Below, piece after piece: positions 25,343 through 36,019 of a stretch of 64,000 nucleotides of DNA. Origin of the DNA: Onishia taeanensis (GTDB lineage: Bacteria; Pseudomonadota; Gammaproteobacteria; Pseudomonadales; Halomonadaceae); contig NZ_JABVXC010000007.1 in NCBI RefSeq assembly GCF_013349955.1, positions 1 to 64,000 of the forward strand, written 5' to 3'. The notes below the pieces were generated by a model, which was not told the origin of the DNA, did no database searches, and saw only the letters and a program-made list of their open reading frames with translations. Position 1 is the stretch's first letter. Every line of letters starts with the position of its first letter. The position numbers and the translations under genes are program-made.

Positions 25343-26704
25343 ATGAATGCGGTAATTCTGGCGGTATTAGTCATGGTGGGTCTGTCGCTGGCCCGTGTGT
25401 CGGTGGTCTTCGCGCTGGTGGTCGGCGCTTTGGTCGGCGGGCTGGTCGGCGGGCTATCTCTTGAAAGCACGCTTGCCGCCTTCAACGATGGGGTAGGAGG
25501 TGGCGCCAAGGTGGCCTTGGCCTATGCCACCCTGGGCGCATTTGCTGTGGCCATCTCACGGTCTGGACTGCCTGATTTGCTGGCCCAGAAGCTGATTCGG
25601 TTGCTAGGCCAGGATGCGACCCACCGTCGCCAGCGAGCAGTAAAGTATCTGTTGTTGGGCTCGGTGCTGCTAGTGGCGATCTCTTCCCAGAACCTGATTC
25701 CGGTCCATATCGCCTTCATTCCGATTCTGATTCCGCCGCTGCTCAAGGTCATGAACCAGCTGCGTCTGGACCGTCGCGCCGTGGCCTGTGCGCTGACCTT
25801 TGGTCTCACGGCGCCCTACATGCTGTTGCCAGTAGGGTTTGGTGCCATTTTTCTCAACGACATCCTGCTCGCCAATATCAATAGCGCTGGCGAGGCGCTG
25901 GGCCTCGAGGTCTCCCGCGGGATGGTGCCGTTGGCCATGGGTGTGCCGGTGGCTGGCATGGCACTTGGCTTGGTGGTCGCTATCGCTTTCAGTTACCGTA
26001 AACCGCGCAACTACGCCGACAGCGAGCTGGTCACCAGCAACCAGCCGCATTACCCGGCCCATGATAATGATCATGCGCCGGCGGTCAGCACGTCGGGACT
26101 GGTGATGTCGGGCGTGGCGATCCTGGCCGCTCTTGGCATTCAGCTCTATAGCGGTTCGATGGTGCTGGGGGGCCTGGTCGGTTTCGCCTTGCTCTCGGTG
26201 GGCGGCATCTTCAAATGGCGCGAGGCGGATGATCTATTCACCAGCGGCATGCGCATGATGGCGCTTATCGGCTTTATCATGATATCTGCTTCGGGCTTCG
26301 CTGCGGTGATGGAAGCGACCGGTGAGGTCGACACTCTGGTACAGAGCTCCTTCGACATGATCGGTGACAATCAGGGCCTGGCGGCGTTGCTGATGCTGGT
26401 GGTGGGGCTCTTTATCACCCTGGGAATCGGCTCATCGTTCTCGACCATCCCGATCATCGCCACCATTTTCGTGCCGTTGTCTGTGCAGTTCGGCTTCTCC
26501 GACCTGGCGACCGTGGCGCTGGTGGGTACTGCGGCGGCGCTGGGGGATGCCGGTTCGCCGGCGTCCGATTCGACCCTCGGGCCGACCTCGGGGCTCAACG
26601 TCGACCGTCAGCACGATCATATCTGGGACAGCGTGGTGCCGACCTTCCTGCACTACAATATTCCGTTGATTGCCTTTGGCTGGTTGGCAGCCATGACGTT
26701 CTAG
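25343..26704 (+). CDS. Na+/H+ antiporter family protein (NhaC/YuiF-like)
   Basis: A 453-residue inner-membrane transporter with about 11-12 helices, Gly-rich helix pairs ([13 protein letters not shown]) and the polar [19 protein letters not shown] near the C-terminus, typical of the Na_H_antiporter/NhaC-like group. It probably exchanges sodium (or an amino acid) for protons, useful to a halophile. The ATG at 25343 follows GGTGGAAAAAAGGC; an in-frame extension upstream would run into the Pho promoter region. A strong terminator follows. Confidence 0.8.
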   Translation: MNAVILAVLVMVGLSLARVSVVFALVVGALVGGLVGGLSLESTLAAFNDGVGGGAKVALAYATLGAFAVAISRSGLPDLLAQKLIRLLGQDATHRRQRAVKYLLLGSVLLVAISSQNLIPVHIAFIPILIPPLLKVMNQLRLDRRAVACALTFGLTAPYMLLPVGFGAIFLNDILLANINSAGEALGLEVSRGMVPLAMGVPVAGMALGLVVAIAFSYRKPRNYADSELVTSNQPHYPAHDNDHAPAVSTSGLVMSGVAILAALGIQLYSGSMVLGGLVGFALLSVGGIFKWREADDLFTSGMRMMALIGFIMISASGFAAVMEATGEVDTLVQSSFDMIGDNQGLAALLMLVVGLFITLGIGSSFSTIPIIATIFVPLSVQFGFSDLATVALVGTAAALGDAGSPASDSTLGPTSGLNVDRQHDHIWDSVVPTFLHYNIPLIAFGWLAAMTF

Positions 26705-26737
26705 GCAGACAGAGCCGGTCCACCGTCATATTGCGAT

Positions 26738-26776
26738 CACAAAGACGGCGCCCCTCGGCGGGGCGCCGTCTTTGTG
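26738..26776. terminator. Long bidirectional terminator between antiporter gene and trmJ
   Basis: CACAAAGACGGCGCCCC and GGGGCGCCGTCTTTGTG are a perfect 17-bp inverted repeat with a 5-base loop (TCGGC). It lies between two convergent genes and can stop transcription from both sides. Confidence 0.88.
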
Positions 26777-26779
26777 TCA

Positions 26780-26827
26780 GGAAAGTCGCTTAATCGGAAA
26801 GTCGCTTAATCGGAAAGGCGCTTGATG
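26780..26827. repeat. Three 16-bp tandem repeats
   Basis: GGAAAGTCGCTTAATC occurs at 26780-26795 and 26796-26811, with a third copy at 26812-26827 that has two or three changes. Intergenic, next to the long terminator. Confidence 0.9.
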
Positions 26828-26882
26828 GGAGCGTCATGGCTAGAACCAGCGCGTGGAAGCTGCTTGCGCACGGGAGGGGCAA

Positions 26883-27632
26883 TCAAGCTTGATCGTTGCT
26901 GGGCGTATGATCCTTTGGCTCGAGGGCGCTGAGCAATCCGCGCAGCAGTGACAGTTCGCGTCGGGTCGGCTGGGCCCGGGCGAATAAGGCCTGAAGCTGT
27001 GCCTCGGTACGGGCATGGGGTTGGGTCAGGAAGCCGCTGGCCTGCATGACGCGACCTAGGTGCGCGTGGAAGTGGTCGAGCTGCTCGCGGCTGGGCAGCT
27101 TTTCGCCAGTCGGCCGGGTTGGGTGATAGCCGCTGTCCGGCCGGCGCCGCCAGGCGCGATTGACCTCATAGGCCAGTACTTGCACGGCCTGGGCGAGATT
27201 GAGAATGCCGTAGTCCGGGTTGGCCGGAATGCTGACCTGGTGGGTGCAGTGGCCGATCTCGTCGTTGGTCAGCCCCGAGCGCTCGCGGCCGAAGACCAGC
27301 GCCACCGGTGCGCCCATGGCATGTTCGGTGAGCTCCTTGGCCATCTCGTCGGGCTCATCGAAATGCGGCAGCGGTAGGCTGCGCAGCCGGGCGCTGGCGC
27401 CGACTACCTGCACGCAGTCGCCGACGGCTTCCTTGAGGCTTCCCACCACGCGAGCCGACTCGACCAAATCCTCGGCTCCGGCGGCTAATCGAGTGGCTTC
27501 CGGGTCGGGAAAGCTGCGTGGGTTGACCAGTACCAGGTCATCGAGCCCCATGGTTTTCATGGCGCGGGCGGCCTGGCCGATATTGCCGGGATGGAAAGTC
27601 TGGACGAGGACGATTCGGACGTTGGAAAGCAT
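26883..27632 (-). CDS. trmJ: tRNA (cytidine/uridine-2'-O-)-methyltransferase TrmJ
   Basis: Methylates the ribose of nucleotide 32 in the anticodon loop of several tRNAs. The 249-residue SPOUT enzyme has VFGRERSGLTNDE and the knot region YGILNLAQAVQVLAYEV, both typical of TrmJ, plus a C-terminal helical extension. It is flanked by terminators on both sides, so it is a single-gene unit. Also called LasT-type in older annotation. Confidence 0.92.
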   Translation of the reverse strand: MLSNVRIVLVQTFHPGNIGQAARAMKTMGLDDLVLVNPRSFPDPEATRLAAGAEDLVESARVVGSLKEAVGDCVQVVGASARLRSLPLPHFDEPDEMAKELTEHAMGAPVALVFGRERSGLTNDEIGHCTHQVSIPANPDYGILNLAQAVQVLAYEVNRAWRRRPDSGYHPTRPTGEKLPSREQLDHFHAHLGRVMQASGFLTQPHARTEAQLQALFARAQPTRRELSLLRGLLSALEPKDHTPSNDQA

Positions 27633-27755
27633 TACGGTTCTGGCGTTGGGAAAGTGGGGCGCCTAGTTTACGCGAGCCGCTGCGCGGATGCCTGCCCTGA
27701 AAGATGATCGCGGGGTGTTGGGGAAGGGGCAGCTAGATGGCTGGCAGGACGACAT

Positions 27756-27790
27756 AAAAAAACCCACCGGCGTTGGCCGGTGGGTTTTTT
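27756..27790. terminator. Terminator downstream of groEL
   Basis: AAAAAACCCACCGGC and GCCGGTGGGTTTTTT form a long stem with A and T tracts on both sides, so it can work in either direction. It ends the groESL transcript before trmJ. Confidence 0.9.
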
Positions 27791-27870
27791 AATCAGAGCT
27801 TTTCAGGTCTTTGCCGTCAGGCCTTATAGTGCAGCAAGGCCTGACGAGGACCCGAGGAAACTGGGCTGGC

Positions 27871-29529
<1,659 letters not shown>

Positions 29530-29588
29530 CTACTTGATGTTCGTGAAACTTGAGCAAGTATGTACGAGCAAGTGTCTGTGAGCTGAAA

Positions 29589-29882
29589 TCAGCCTTCGAC
29601 CACGGCGAGGATGTCGCTCTCGCTCATGATCAGGACTTCTTCACCGTCGATCTTCTCTTTCTCGACGCCGAAGCCGTCCTTGAAGATGACGGTATTGCCG
29701 ACCTTGACGTCCAGCGGGCGGACTTCGCCGCTGTCGAGAATCCGGCCATTACCGACGGCGAGGACTTCACCACGCGTCGGCTTTTCCTGGGCGCTGCCCG
29801 GAAGCACGATACCGCCAGCAGTTTTCTGTTCTTCTTCCACGCGACGGACGATGACGCGATCGTGCAAGGGACGGATGTTCAT
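29589..29882 (-). CDS. groES: Co-chaperonin GroES (10 kDa)
   Basis: Lid of the GroEL chamber; 97 residues beginning [14 protein letters not shown] with the mobile loop [32 protein letters not shown] contains the ribosome binding site. First gene of groESL, about 190 bp after a sigma32-like promoter. Confidence 0.97.
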   Translation of the reverse strand: MNIRPLHDRVIVRRVEEEQKTAGGIVLPGSAQEKPTRGEVLAVGNGRILDSGEVRPLDVKVGNTVIFKDGFGVEKEKIDGEEVLIMSESDILAVVEG

Positions 29883-30051
29883 TGCTCACGTTCTCCTGAA
29901 GTTTAGCGGTGCCAGGGGTGCCCCTGGCGGGTCCATATCACCCTCGAAACCGAGGTTTCGAAGCGAAGGCTCGCGCCTTCTTTGTCGATGGCAGCCGGGC
30001 CTTGGCTCGGCCGCCGAAACGGGGTGCTGAGCTTTCTTTTCAGCACTACGC

Positions 30052-30082
30052 CATGAGTGGGGGCTGGCGAAGGCCTTTCAAG
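30052..30082 (-). promoter_or_regulatory. sigma32-like heat-shock promoter of groESL
   Basis: On the minus strand CTTGAAA (30076-30082) is followed after 14 bases by CCCACTCAT, resembling the sigma32 pattern CTTGAAA-N13/14-CCCCATNT. The long leader to groES contains two more small hairpins (around 29952 and 30023) of unknown role. Confidence 0.65.
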
Positions 30083-30112
30083 GGCTCACAGGCAAAAATT
30101 TTAGGTTCATGT

Positions 30113-30634
30113 TCAGCGACGTGGCTCATCTCGGGAGATGAAATCCCCTTCCAGGGGCGCTTGCTCACTCGAGTGAGACGAAGCGCCATCACCCTGGCGC
30201 CCTTCACGCTTGACGCCGCTGGCGTCTTCCCAGCCGTCGGGAGGTACGCCCCGCGAGCCTGCGCTGGTCGCGCCCAGAATTTGACCCTTGAAACCGATAC
30301 GGGTCAGCAGCTTGCCAAGCAGGCGTCGCGCATCGGGTATCAGGCACATTAGGCCCAGGCCATCAGATAGGAAGCCCGGTGCCATAAGAAGGGCGCCACC
30401 GAAGATAAGGGCCGCGCCGGTCATGAGCTCACTCGAGGGTATCTCGCCCTGAGCAAAGCGCTGCTGGGCTCTCGCCAACGTAGCTGTACCTTCACGACGG
30501 ATCAGGTGAAGGCCGATGAAGCCAGTGGCCAGAACCAGCAGCAGGGTGGTCAACAGGCCGATTTCGCTGCCGATGGAGAACAAGATGACGAAATCGAGCA
30601 ATGCAAACAGACTGAAAAACAAGAGCAGGGGCAT
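30113..30634 (-). CDS. fxsA: FxsA family membrane protein
   Basis: A 173-residue inner-membrane protein with about three helices, opening MPLLLFFSLFALLDFVILF and containing the conserved GAALIFGGALLMAPGFLSDGLG. In E. coli overproduced FxsA relieves exclusion of phage T7 by the F plasmid; its normal role is unclear. GGAGTCATC gives the ribosome binding site. It lies upstream of groES in the same direction and has its own sigma32-like promoter. Confidence 0.9.
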   Translation of the reverse strand: MPLLLFFSLFALLDFVILFSIGSEIGLLTTLLLVLATGFIGLHLIRREGTATLARAQQRFAQGEIPSSELMTGAALIFGGALLMAPGFLSDGLGLMCLIPDARRLLGKLLTRIGFKGQILGATSAGSRGVPPDGWEDASGVKREGRQGDGASSHSSEQAPLEGDFISRDEPRR

Positions 30635-30660
30635 GATGACTCCATATTCGGTGACAAACG

Positions 30661-30690
30661 AATAATGGCGGCGGGATGGCCTTTTTCAAG
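30661..30690 (-). promoter_or_regulatory. sigma32-like promoter of fxsA
   Basis: CTTGAAA (30684-30690, minus strand) is followed after 13 bases by CGCCATTAT (30662-30670), close to the sigma32 consensus, about 30 bp before the fxsA start. The rest of the 342-bp gap to the next gene holds only a small hairpin, CCGCAC/GTGCGG near 30815-30831. Confidence 0.6.
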
Positions 30691-30976
30691 GCACCTTCGG
30701 CTATCCGGCCTGTGTTGTGCTGTTGTGAAGGGGCTTGGCAAGTGAGTGGAGTGCGGCTATTGAGTTGAGCGTATGGAGGCAAGACATGCTAGATTTATTT
30801 ATGCTGCACCGCACAAATGGTGCGGGTATCTTGAATCACGCGAAAACCTGGATTACGTAACACAGGAGTACTTAGGGAAAGCGTACCAAAGGTTCAGCTA
30901 GGCAGAGGCAATCAAGCAGGGTTCAATTAGGTACAGGTTCATTAAAACTAGCTTCGGTTAAGGAAGGGGAGTCGAC

Positions 30977-31738
30977 ATGCAGATGAAAGGAGCGGTAATT
31001 GCCATTACCGGCGGTGCGCGTGGATTGGGACTGGCCATGGCGCGGCATCTGGGCCAGCAGGGCGCTCGCCTGGCGCTTCTGGATCTGGAGCGCGACACCC
31101 TGGACCAGGCCGTGAATGCCCTTCTGGATCAAGGCATAGAGGCTCGGGCCTATGAACTTGACGTCGCGGATCAGGCCTCGGTCAGTGAGGCCTTCTCGGC
31201 CATTGTCGCCGACATGGGGCCGCTCAAGGGCCTGGTCAACAATGCGGGCATCACTCGGGACGGGCTGCTGGTCAAGGTCAAGGACGGTAAGGTCGAGAAG
31301 GGGTTGAGCCTCAAGGAATGGCAACAAGTCATCGACGTCAATCTGACCGGGGTCTTCCTATGCGGTCAGGAAGCGGCCTACCGGATGGTAGAGGCCGGCG
31401 AAGGTGGGGTGATCGTCAATATATCCAGCATCTCGCGGGCCGGTAATATGGGGCAGAGTAACTATTCTGCTGCCAAGGCGGGTGTCGCAGCACTGACCGT
31501 GACCTGGGCCAAGGAGCTGGCACGCAGCGGCATTCGGGTGGGGGCTGTGGCGCCCGGCTTCATCGAGACCGAGATGACGGCATCGATCCGTCCTGATGTT
31601 CTGGAGAAGATCACCAAGGGCATACCCTTGGGGAAGCTGGGGCAGCCGGATGATATCGCCCAGAGCGTGGCCTATATCTTTGCAAACGACTATTTCAGCG
31701 GGCGGGTTATCGAGTGTGATGGCGGCCTGCGAGTCTAG
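30977..31738 (+). CDS. Short-chain dehydrogenase/reductase (FabG-like)
   Basis: A 253-residue NAD(P)-dependent SDR. It shows the nucleotide motif GGARGLGLAMA (about residue 12), LVNNAGITRDGLL, the catalytic Ser in NISSISRAGN and YSAAKAG with the catalytic Tyr and Lys. Close to 3-oxoacyl-ACP or acetoacetyl-CoA reductases, but not in a fatty-acid operon, so the substrate is open. GGAAGGGGAGTCGAC precedes the ATG. Confidence 0.85.
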   Translation: MQMKGAVIAITGGARGLGLAMARHLGQQGARLALLDLERDTLDQAVNALLDQGIEARAYELDVADQASVSEAFSAIVADMGPLKGLVNNAGITRDGLLVKVKDGKVEKGLSLKEWQQVIDVNLTGVFLCGQEAAYRMVEAGEGGVIVNISSISRAGNMGQSNYSAAKAGVAALTVTWAKELARSGIRVGAVAPGFIETEMTASIRPDVLEKITKGIPLGKLGQPDDIAQSVAYIFANDYFSGRVIECDGGLRV

Positions 31739-31816
31739 CGTCTGTCGCGCGCTAACAGAGCAGACTGTCGGGCACTTGCCCGGCAGTCTGCATGCGACGG
31801 CATGGCTTTTGAAGGC

Positions 31817-32098
31817 CTAGAAGCTTAGCCGATCGCGCATCCCGTCTACAGTGGCTTCCCCGATGCCGTTAACGCGCATCAGATCTTCGGCACTGCTGTA
31901 GTCACCATGTGCTTCCCGGTCGGCGATGATGTCGGCGGCTCGCGCGGTGCCGATACCCGGCAGGGTCTCGAGTTGTTCGGCGCTGGCGGAATTGATGTTG
32001 ATCGCGGGCTGTTCCGCGCTTGATGCTTCCTGTGCAAGGGCCGGCATGGCGGCTAAGAGCAGACACGACAAGGCGATACTTTGGCTGAGACGTTGCAT
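31817..32098 (-). CDS. ComEA-like helix-hairpin-helix protein
   Basis: A 93-residue exported DNA-binding protein: a signal peptide (MQRLSQSIALSCLLLAAMPA) and two helix-hairpin-helix motifs, TLPGIGTARAADIIADR and RVNGIGEATVDGMRDRL. Small ComEA proteins in Gram-negatives pull DNA into the periplasm during transformation, though many species keep one without known competence. The ATG at 32098 fits the signal peptide and follows GGAGAATTCGCCC. Confidence 0.88.
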   Translation of the reverse strand: MQRLSQSIALSCLLLAAMPALAQEASSAEQPAININSASAEQLETLPGIGTARAADIIADREAHGDYSSAEDLMRVNGIGEATVDGMRDRLSF

Positions 32099-32359
32099 GG
32101 GCGAATTCTCCGCTAACGGTGAAGATCGACACTCCATGTGTCCTGATTCAGCCTAGTCGCCAACCTGCACGCTGTGTGTCAGAGATTGCCGACTCTTTTA
32201 GTCAGAAAAATCTGATACTGCAGTGCATGGAGTCGCTATGACCTGGGGCTTGGCAGTTTTTAAACCTGTCGTGAGCGGCGCCGTTCGAGGTAAGGGCCCT
32301 GAAGGCAGTGTCTGCCTGATATACTGCGCGCGAATTCTTTGCCTAGAGTGCGTTGCCCG

Positions 32360-33058
32360 ATGTCATCTGCGTCCCCGCTGATCATAGCCCTCGATTACCC
32401 TTCCCTGGATGCTGCTCTTTGTATGGCTGACCAGCTCGACCCGACGCGTTGTCGGGTCAAGGTCGGCAAGGAACTCTACACCCGCAGCGGGCCTGATGTG
32501 CTCGAAGCTCTGCATGGCCGCGGTTTCGAGGTATTTCTCGATCTCAAATTCCATGACATCCCCAATACTGTTGCCGGTGCCGTGCAGGCTGCCGCAGAGC
32601 AGGGCGTGTGGATGGTCAATGTTCATGCCAGCGGCGGGCGCCGTATGATGGAGGCAGCGAGGGAGCGCCTGGACCGCCAGGCGCTGTCGACACAGCTGAT
32701 CGCGGTGACCGTGCTGACCAGCATGAGTGCGGGGGATCTGGCCGAAGTGGGGGTGACGCTGTCGCCGGCCGAGCAGGTGGCCAGGCTGGCGGGCTTGGCC
32801 CAGCAAAGCGGCATGGACGGGGTGGTATGCTCGGCCCAGGAGGCCACGGCGCTGCGCGATCTGTGTGGAGAAGATTTTCTCAAGGTCACGCCGGGTATCC
32901 GTCCCGCCTCGGCTGCGGCCGATGATCAGCGCCGGGTGCTGACTCCCGGCGCTGCAATGGCGGCCGGCAGCACCCATCTGGTCGTGGGTCGTCCAGTGAC
33001 GCAGGCGGTAGACCCCATGGCGGCTCTGGCGGCCATCGAAAGTGAGCTTGTGGGCTAA
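32360..33058 (+). CDS. pyrF: Orotidine 5'-phosphate decarboxylase
   Basis: Makes UMP from OMP, the last step of pyrimidine synthesis. The 232-residue TIM barrel has the catalytic [11 protein letters not shown] (Asp-Lys-Asp network, about residue 62) and VGRPVTQA near the end. The ATG at 32360 gives the usual N-terminus ([10 protein letters not shown]). Converges tail to tail with lapB, an arrangement common in gammaproteobacteria. Confidence 0.95.
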   Translation: MSSASPLIIALDYPSLDAALCMADQLDPTRCRVKVGKELYTRSGPDVLEALHGRGFEVFLDLKFHDIPNTVAGAVQAAAEQGVWMVNVHASGGRRMMEAARERLDRQALSTQLIAVTVLTSMSAGDLAEVGVTLSPAEQVARLAGLAQQSGMDGVVCSAQEATALRDLCGEDFLKVTPGIRPASAAADDQRRVLTPGAAMAAGSTHLVVGRPVTQAVDPMAALAAIESELVG

Positions 33059-33062
33059 GCGG

Positions 33063-34244
33063 CTAGTCGCTCTTGCGGCCCGTCATCGGCCGTGTAGTGC
33101 CCCACTGTCGGCAACTGGGGCACTGCCAATGCAATTCGGTTCCCGAAAAGCCGCACTGACCACAGCGAAAGCGCGGGCGGGCGTCGAGCAGGGCGCGGGA
33201 GTGATGGTTGAGGGGCGCGAGAAAGCGTTGTTCCTCGGCGGTCGCATCCTGCTGATAGAGATGAAGCAGGTAATCAAGCCCGCGCAGACTGGGTGCGCGC
33301 TCCATCTGTGCCTGGATCAACTCGGCGGCTTCTTGGTGGCCGGCTCGACGTTGAACGCATTCGGCGAGCATGATGACGGTAGAGGTCATCGGCACCTTTT
33401 CGTTCAGCTTCTGAAGTGCCTTCTCCAGGCCTTCTTCATCATTCAGCAGCCGATACGCATCCCGCAGCGGCTCAAGAATCAGCGCGGCTGAGTTGGCGTC
33501 CTGGTCGGGAATTCGCTTCAGCAACTTGAGTTCGGCCTTGTAGTGGCCGGTATCATGTTCCATGCGAGCCAGCAGCAGGGTGGCCCTGACGCAGTGGCCG
33601 TCGATATTGAGTGCCTGACGAAGTTTCTTTCTGGCAAGCGATGGGCTGGCTGACTCGAGGTCGCGCTCGGCAAGCTCGCAGAGCCAGTGAGCGGCGGCCC
33701 GCTGTATATTGTCATACTGCCGAATAAGGCTAGGCTGTGCGACATCGAGGGCCGCCTGCCACTCTTTCTCGCGCTCCAGCAGATCGACCAGCAGCAGCTT
33801 GGCCTGCTGGCGCTGGCTTTCATCGCCGCTGTCATGGATCAGGTTTTCGAGCAGCTTCTCGGCGCGATCGAGTAGGCCAAGGTTGAGGAAGTCGCGGGAT
33901 AGCTCGATTTGCACTAGGCTGCCTTGCGCGGGTGTGAGCGCGGGGCGAGCCAGCAGGTTCTGGTGAATCTTGACCGCACGATCCGTCTCCCCACGCGACC
34001 GGAAGAGGTTGCCGAGGGCAATGTGGGTCTCGATGGTATCGCTATTGACTTCGAGAGCGGCGACGAAGGTCTCAATGGCACGGTCGGGCTGTTCGTTGAG
34101 CAGATAATTTAGCCCTACGAAATAATCCCGGGACAGCGTGTGCTGTCCCGGTTGATCGGCAGTGCCCTGACGGTCGCGTCGGCCCAGCCACCAGCCAATG
34201 GCGACTGCTGCCAACAACAGGGCCAGCAGCAGGAGGTCATGCAT
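33063..34244 (-). CDS. lapB: Lipopolysaccharide assembly protein LapB (YciM)
   Basis: A 393-residue inner-membrane protein that, with FtsH, controls LpxC and thereby LPS synthesis. An N-terminal membrane helix (residues 1-20) is followed by a long run of TPR repeats, then a rubredoxin-type metal site with CGQCGFSG and CPSCRQWG near the C-terminus. Its start touches the lapA stop. Known as a heat-shock protein in E. coli. Confidence 0.93.
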   Translation of the reverse strand: MHDLLLLALLLAAVAIGWWLGRRDRQGTADQPGQHTLSRDYFVGLNYLLNEQPDRAIETFVAALEVNSDTIETHIALGNLFRSRGETDRAVKIHQNLLARPALTPAQGSLVQIELSRDFLNLGLLDRAEKLLENLIHDSGDESQRQQAKLLLVDLLEREKEWQAALDVAQPSLIRQYDNIQRAAAHWLCELAERDLESASPSLARKKLRQALNIDGHCVRATLLLARMEHDTGHYKAELKLLKRIPDQDANSAALILEPLRDAYRLLNDEEGLEKALQKLNEKVPMTSTVIMLAECVQRRAGHQEAAELIQAQMERAPSLRGLDYLLHLYQQDATAEEQRFLAPLNHHSRALLDARPRFRCGQCGFSGTELHWQCPSCRQWGTTRPMTGRKSD

Positions 34245-34550
34245 TTAGGCGACTTCCTTGAGCTCCTGAATTCGCAGGCGGTCGAGCTCCTTGCGCTGCT
34301 GCTGATTGTGTCGTTGGGCCCGGGTTAATAGGGCACGAAGCCGCATGTAGACACCGGTCATGGCGAGCATCCCCAGAAGGACGCCAGCGGTCAGTGAACC
34401 CAGCAGCCACAGAGACAAAGAGGCGGGTGGGAGCTCTGTCCAGATCAGGTTGAGAGGCACGGTCTGTTGATTGTTGACGGCAAACAAAATGCCGACCAGC
34501 AACACCAGTAGCAGTATGATCCCCAGGAAAACGCCTTTTAGCCAACGCAT
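34245..34550 (-). CDS. lapA: Lipopolysaccharide assembly protein LapA (DUF1049)
   Basis: A 101-residue inner-membrane partner of LapB with two membrane helices (about residues 5-23 and 44-67), NNQQTVPLNLIW between them, and a C-terminal basic coiled coil rich in Arg and Gln. It directly precedes lapB and follows ihfB, the usual order. Confidence 0.92.
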   Translation of the reverse strand: MRWLKGVFLGIILLLVLLVGILFAVNNQQTVPLNLIWTELPPASLSLWLLGSLTAGVLLGMLAMTGVYMRLRALLTRAQRHNQQQRKELDRLRIQELKEVA

Positions 34551-34600
34551 GATAGTGTCCTTTGTGAAGCCAACAAGGGGCGGATGGGCAAGCCGCTATT

Positions 34601-34897
34601 CTAGTAGCCCAGCGCTCTGCTGGCATTGACCTGTTCGCGAAGTTCCTTGCCCGGCTTGAAGTGAGGCACGAACTTTCCCTCGAGTTCGACCGGGTCGCCG
34701 GTCTTGGGGTTGCGTCCGGTTCGAGGTTCGCGATAGTGCAACGAGAAGCTGCCGAAGCCGCGAATCTCCACACGGCCCCCATCTGCCAGGGCATCGGTTA
34801 CATCGTCGAGAATGATGCGGACAGCGGCTTCCACATCCTTGACTGACAGCTCGGGCTGCCGCATGGCTATCTGTTCGATCAACTCGGATTTGGTCAT
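34601..34897 (-). CDS. ihfB: Integration host factor beta subunit
   Basis: DNA-bending nucleoid protein that pairs with IhfA. The 98-residue protein starts [17 protein letters not shown] and has [11 protein letters not shown] and [15 protein letters not shown], whose Pro intercalates into the minor groove. The ATG at 34897 is preceded by GGAGTAAGTCG. An in-frame extension upstream is not conserved. rpsA, usually just upstream, is absent here; sdhE lies there instead on the opposite strand. Confidence 0.95.
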   Translation of the reverse strand: MTKSELIEQIAMRQPELSVKDVEAAVRIILDDVTDALADGGRVEIRGFGSFSLHYREPRTGRNPKTGDPVELEGKFVPHFKPGKELREQVNASRALGY

Positions 34898-35099
34898 CGA
34901 CTTACTCCGTGCAGTGGTGCCAGCAGATTGGCAACATCTCAGCGCTATTGTTTGGTTCAGCATACTGTGCAAACCGAGATAAAACAACGAACTAGCAAGA
35001 GTCTTCCTTGGCACGGCCGGATGCGGTTCCAGACCCATGGCGCCCGGCGTCGCCAAGCGTATACTGTGTGCACATTCCGTAAGAGTTTCGAGGCTGACC

Positions 35100-35393
35100 T
35101 TGAACGAACAGCAAACCGTCGATGAGATTGATCGCAAGCGGCTCTACTGGCATTCCCGTCGTGGCATGTGGGAGCTTGACCTGCTGTTGATCCCCTTCCT
35201 TGAGCATCGCTTCGATGCCCTGGATGATGCCGACAAGCAAACCTATCGAGATTTGATCGCCGAGGAAGACCAGGATCTTTTCGTGTGGCTGATGCGCCGC
35301 GAGTGGCCCGTGGATCCGCAGCGTCGCCGCGTGGTGCAGATGATTGTGGACTATGCCGAAAGCACCGGTAACGATCAGTATCGTACCCTCTAG
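35100..35393 (+). CDS. sdhE: FAD assembly factor SdhE
   Basis: A 97-residue helical protein that attaches FAD to succinate dehydrogenase and related flavoproteins. It has the signature RRGMWELD (about residue 20), where RGxxE contacts the flavoprotein, and LMRREWP. I place the start at the TTG at 35100 because GAGG lies 6 bases before it and the resulting N-terminus ([11 protein letters not shown]) fits the family; a longer in-frame ATG start at 35037 has no such site. Overlaps ygfX. Confidence 0.88.
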   Translation: MNEQQTVDEIDRKRLYWHSRRGMWELDLLLIPFLEHRFDALDDADKQTYRDLIAEEDQDLFVWLMRREWPVDPQRRRVVQMIVDYAESTGNDQYRTL

Positions 35394-35799
35394 ACTGGCC
35401 GTCGGGCTCCATCTGGGCATGGCCCTGGTAGCCCTGCTGACGAGTATGGTCTATGCGCCGCCGTGGCTTTCCGCTGCGGCGGCGTTATGGTTGGCGCTGG
35501 TGCTGTGGGGTTATGTCCGCCGGCGCCAAGGAAGCTGGCAGCTTCGCTTCGTGGACCATGGCGCCACGGGGGCAGAGAGACCTTTAGGGGTGGAGCGGAA
35601 AGGTGGCGGAGAGTGGCAAGTGCGGTTTGCCGATGAGGCTGGTTGGACACGCTGCTCTGTTGACTGTGGTTATCTCGGTCCCTGCTTGGTAGGGCTTACG
35701 CTGGCCGATGAGTCATATTGGCTGTGGCCGGACAGTCTGAGCAAAGAGGATAGCCGAGCCCTGCGCAGGTTGTTGGTGGCGGGGAAGGCCGACCATTAG
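35353..35799 (+). CDS. YgfX-family membrane protein
   Basis: A 148-residue protein with two membrane helices (about residues 15-60) and a small cytoplasmic tail, the layout of YgfX/CptA, which is usually co-encoded with SdhE. In E. coli it was proposed to affect cytoskeleton polymers, though its main role is unsettled. It overlaps the sdhE end by about 40 bp. The ATG at 35353 was chosen; a TTG three codons earlier is possible. Confidence 0.75.
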   Translation: MPKAPVTISIVPSRLAVGLHLGMALVALLTSMVYAPPWLSAAAALWLALVLWGYVRRRQGSWQLRFVDHGATGAERPLGVERKGGGEWQVRFADEAGWTRCSVDCGYLGPCLVGLTLADESYWLWPDSLSKEDSRALRRLLVAGKADH

Positions 35800-35830
35800 T
35801 GCTCCCTGGCCGCACTTGTATCTCAGGTTC

Positions 35831-35922
35831 CGCAGCCCGCAGCCCGCAGCCCACAGCCCGCAGCCCACAGCCCACAGCTCGCAGCCCACAGCCCACAGCC
35901 CGCACGCAGCCCGCAGCCCGCA
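35831..35922. repeat. Heptanucleotide tandem repeat (CGCAGCC/CACAGCC)
   Basis: About 12 head-to-tail copies of a 7-bp unit that alternates between CGCAGCC and CACAGCC, with one CACAGCT and a phase slip near 35905. It lies between the convergent ygfX and nadB. Heptamer arrays readily change length by slippage. Confidence 0.95.
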
Positions 35923-36019
35923 TAGGCCGCTGGGCCTGTTGTTAAGTGTCTTCCTGCACGCCTGGCGCCTGGCCATTTGCCACCTGGCGCGCGCCCATTG
36001 ACGCTACGCTACCTGATAC

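Noticed and set aside
35831..35922. Possible CRISPR array
   Set aside because: Units are 7 bp with no spacers; this is a simple tandem repeat and no cas genes are near.
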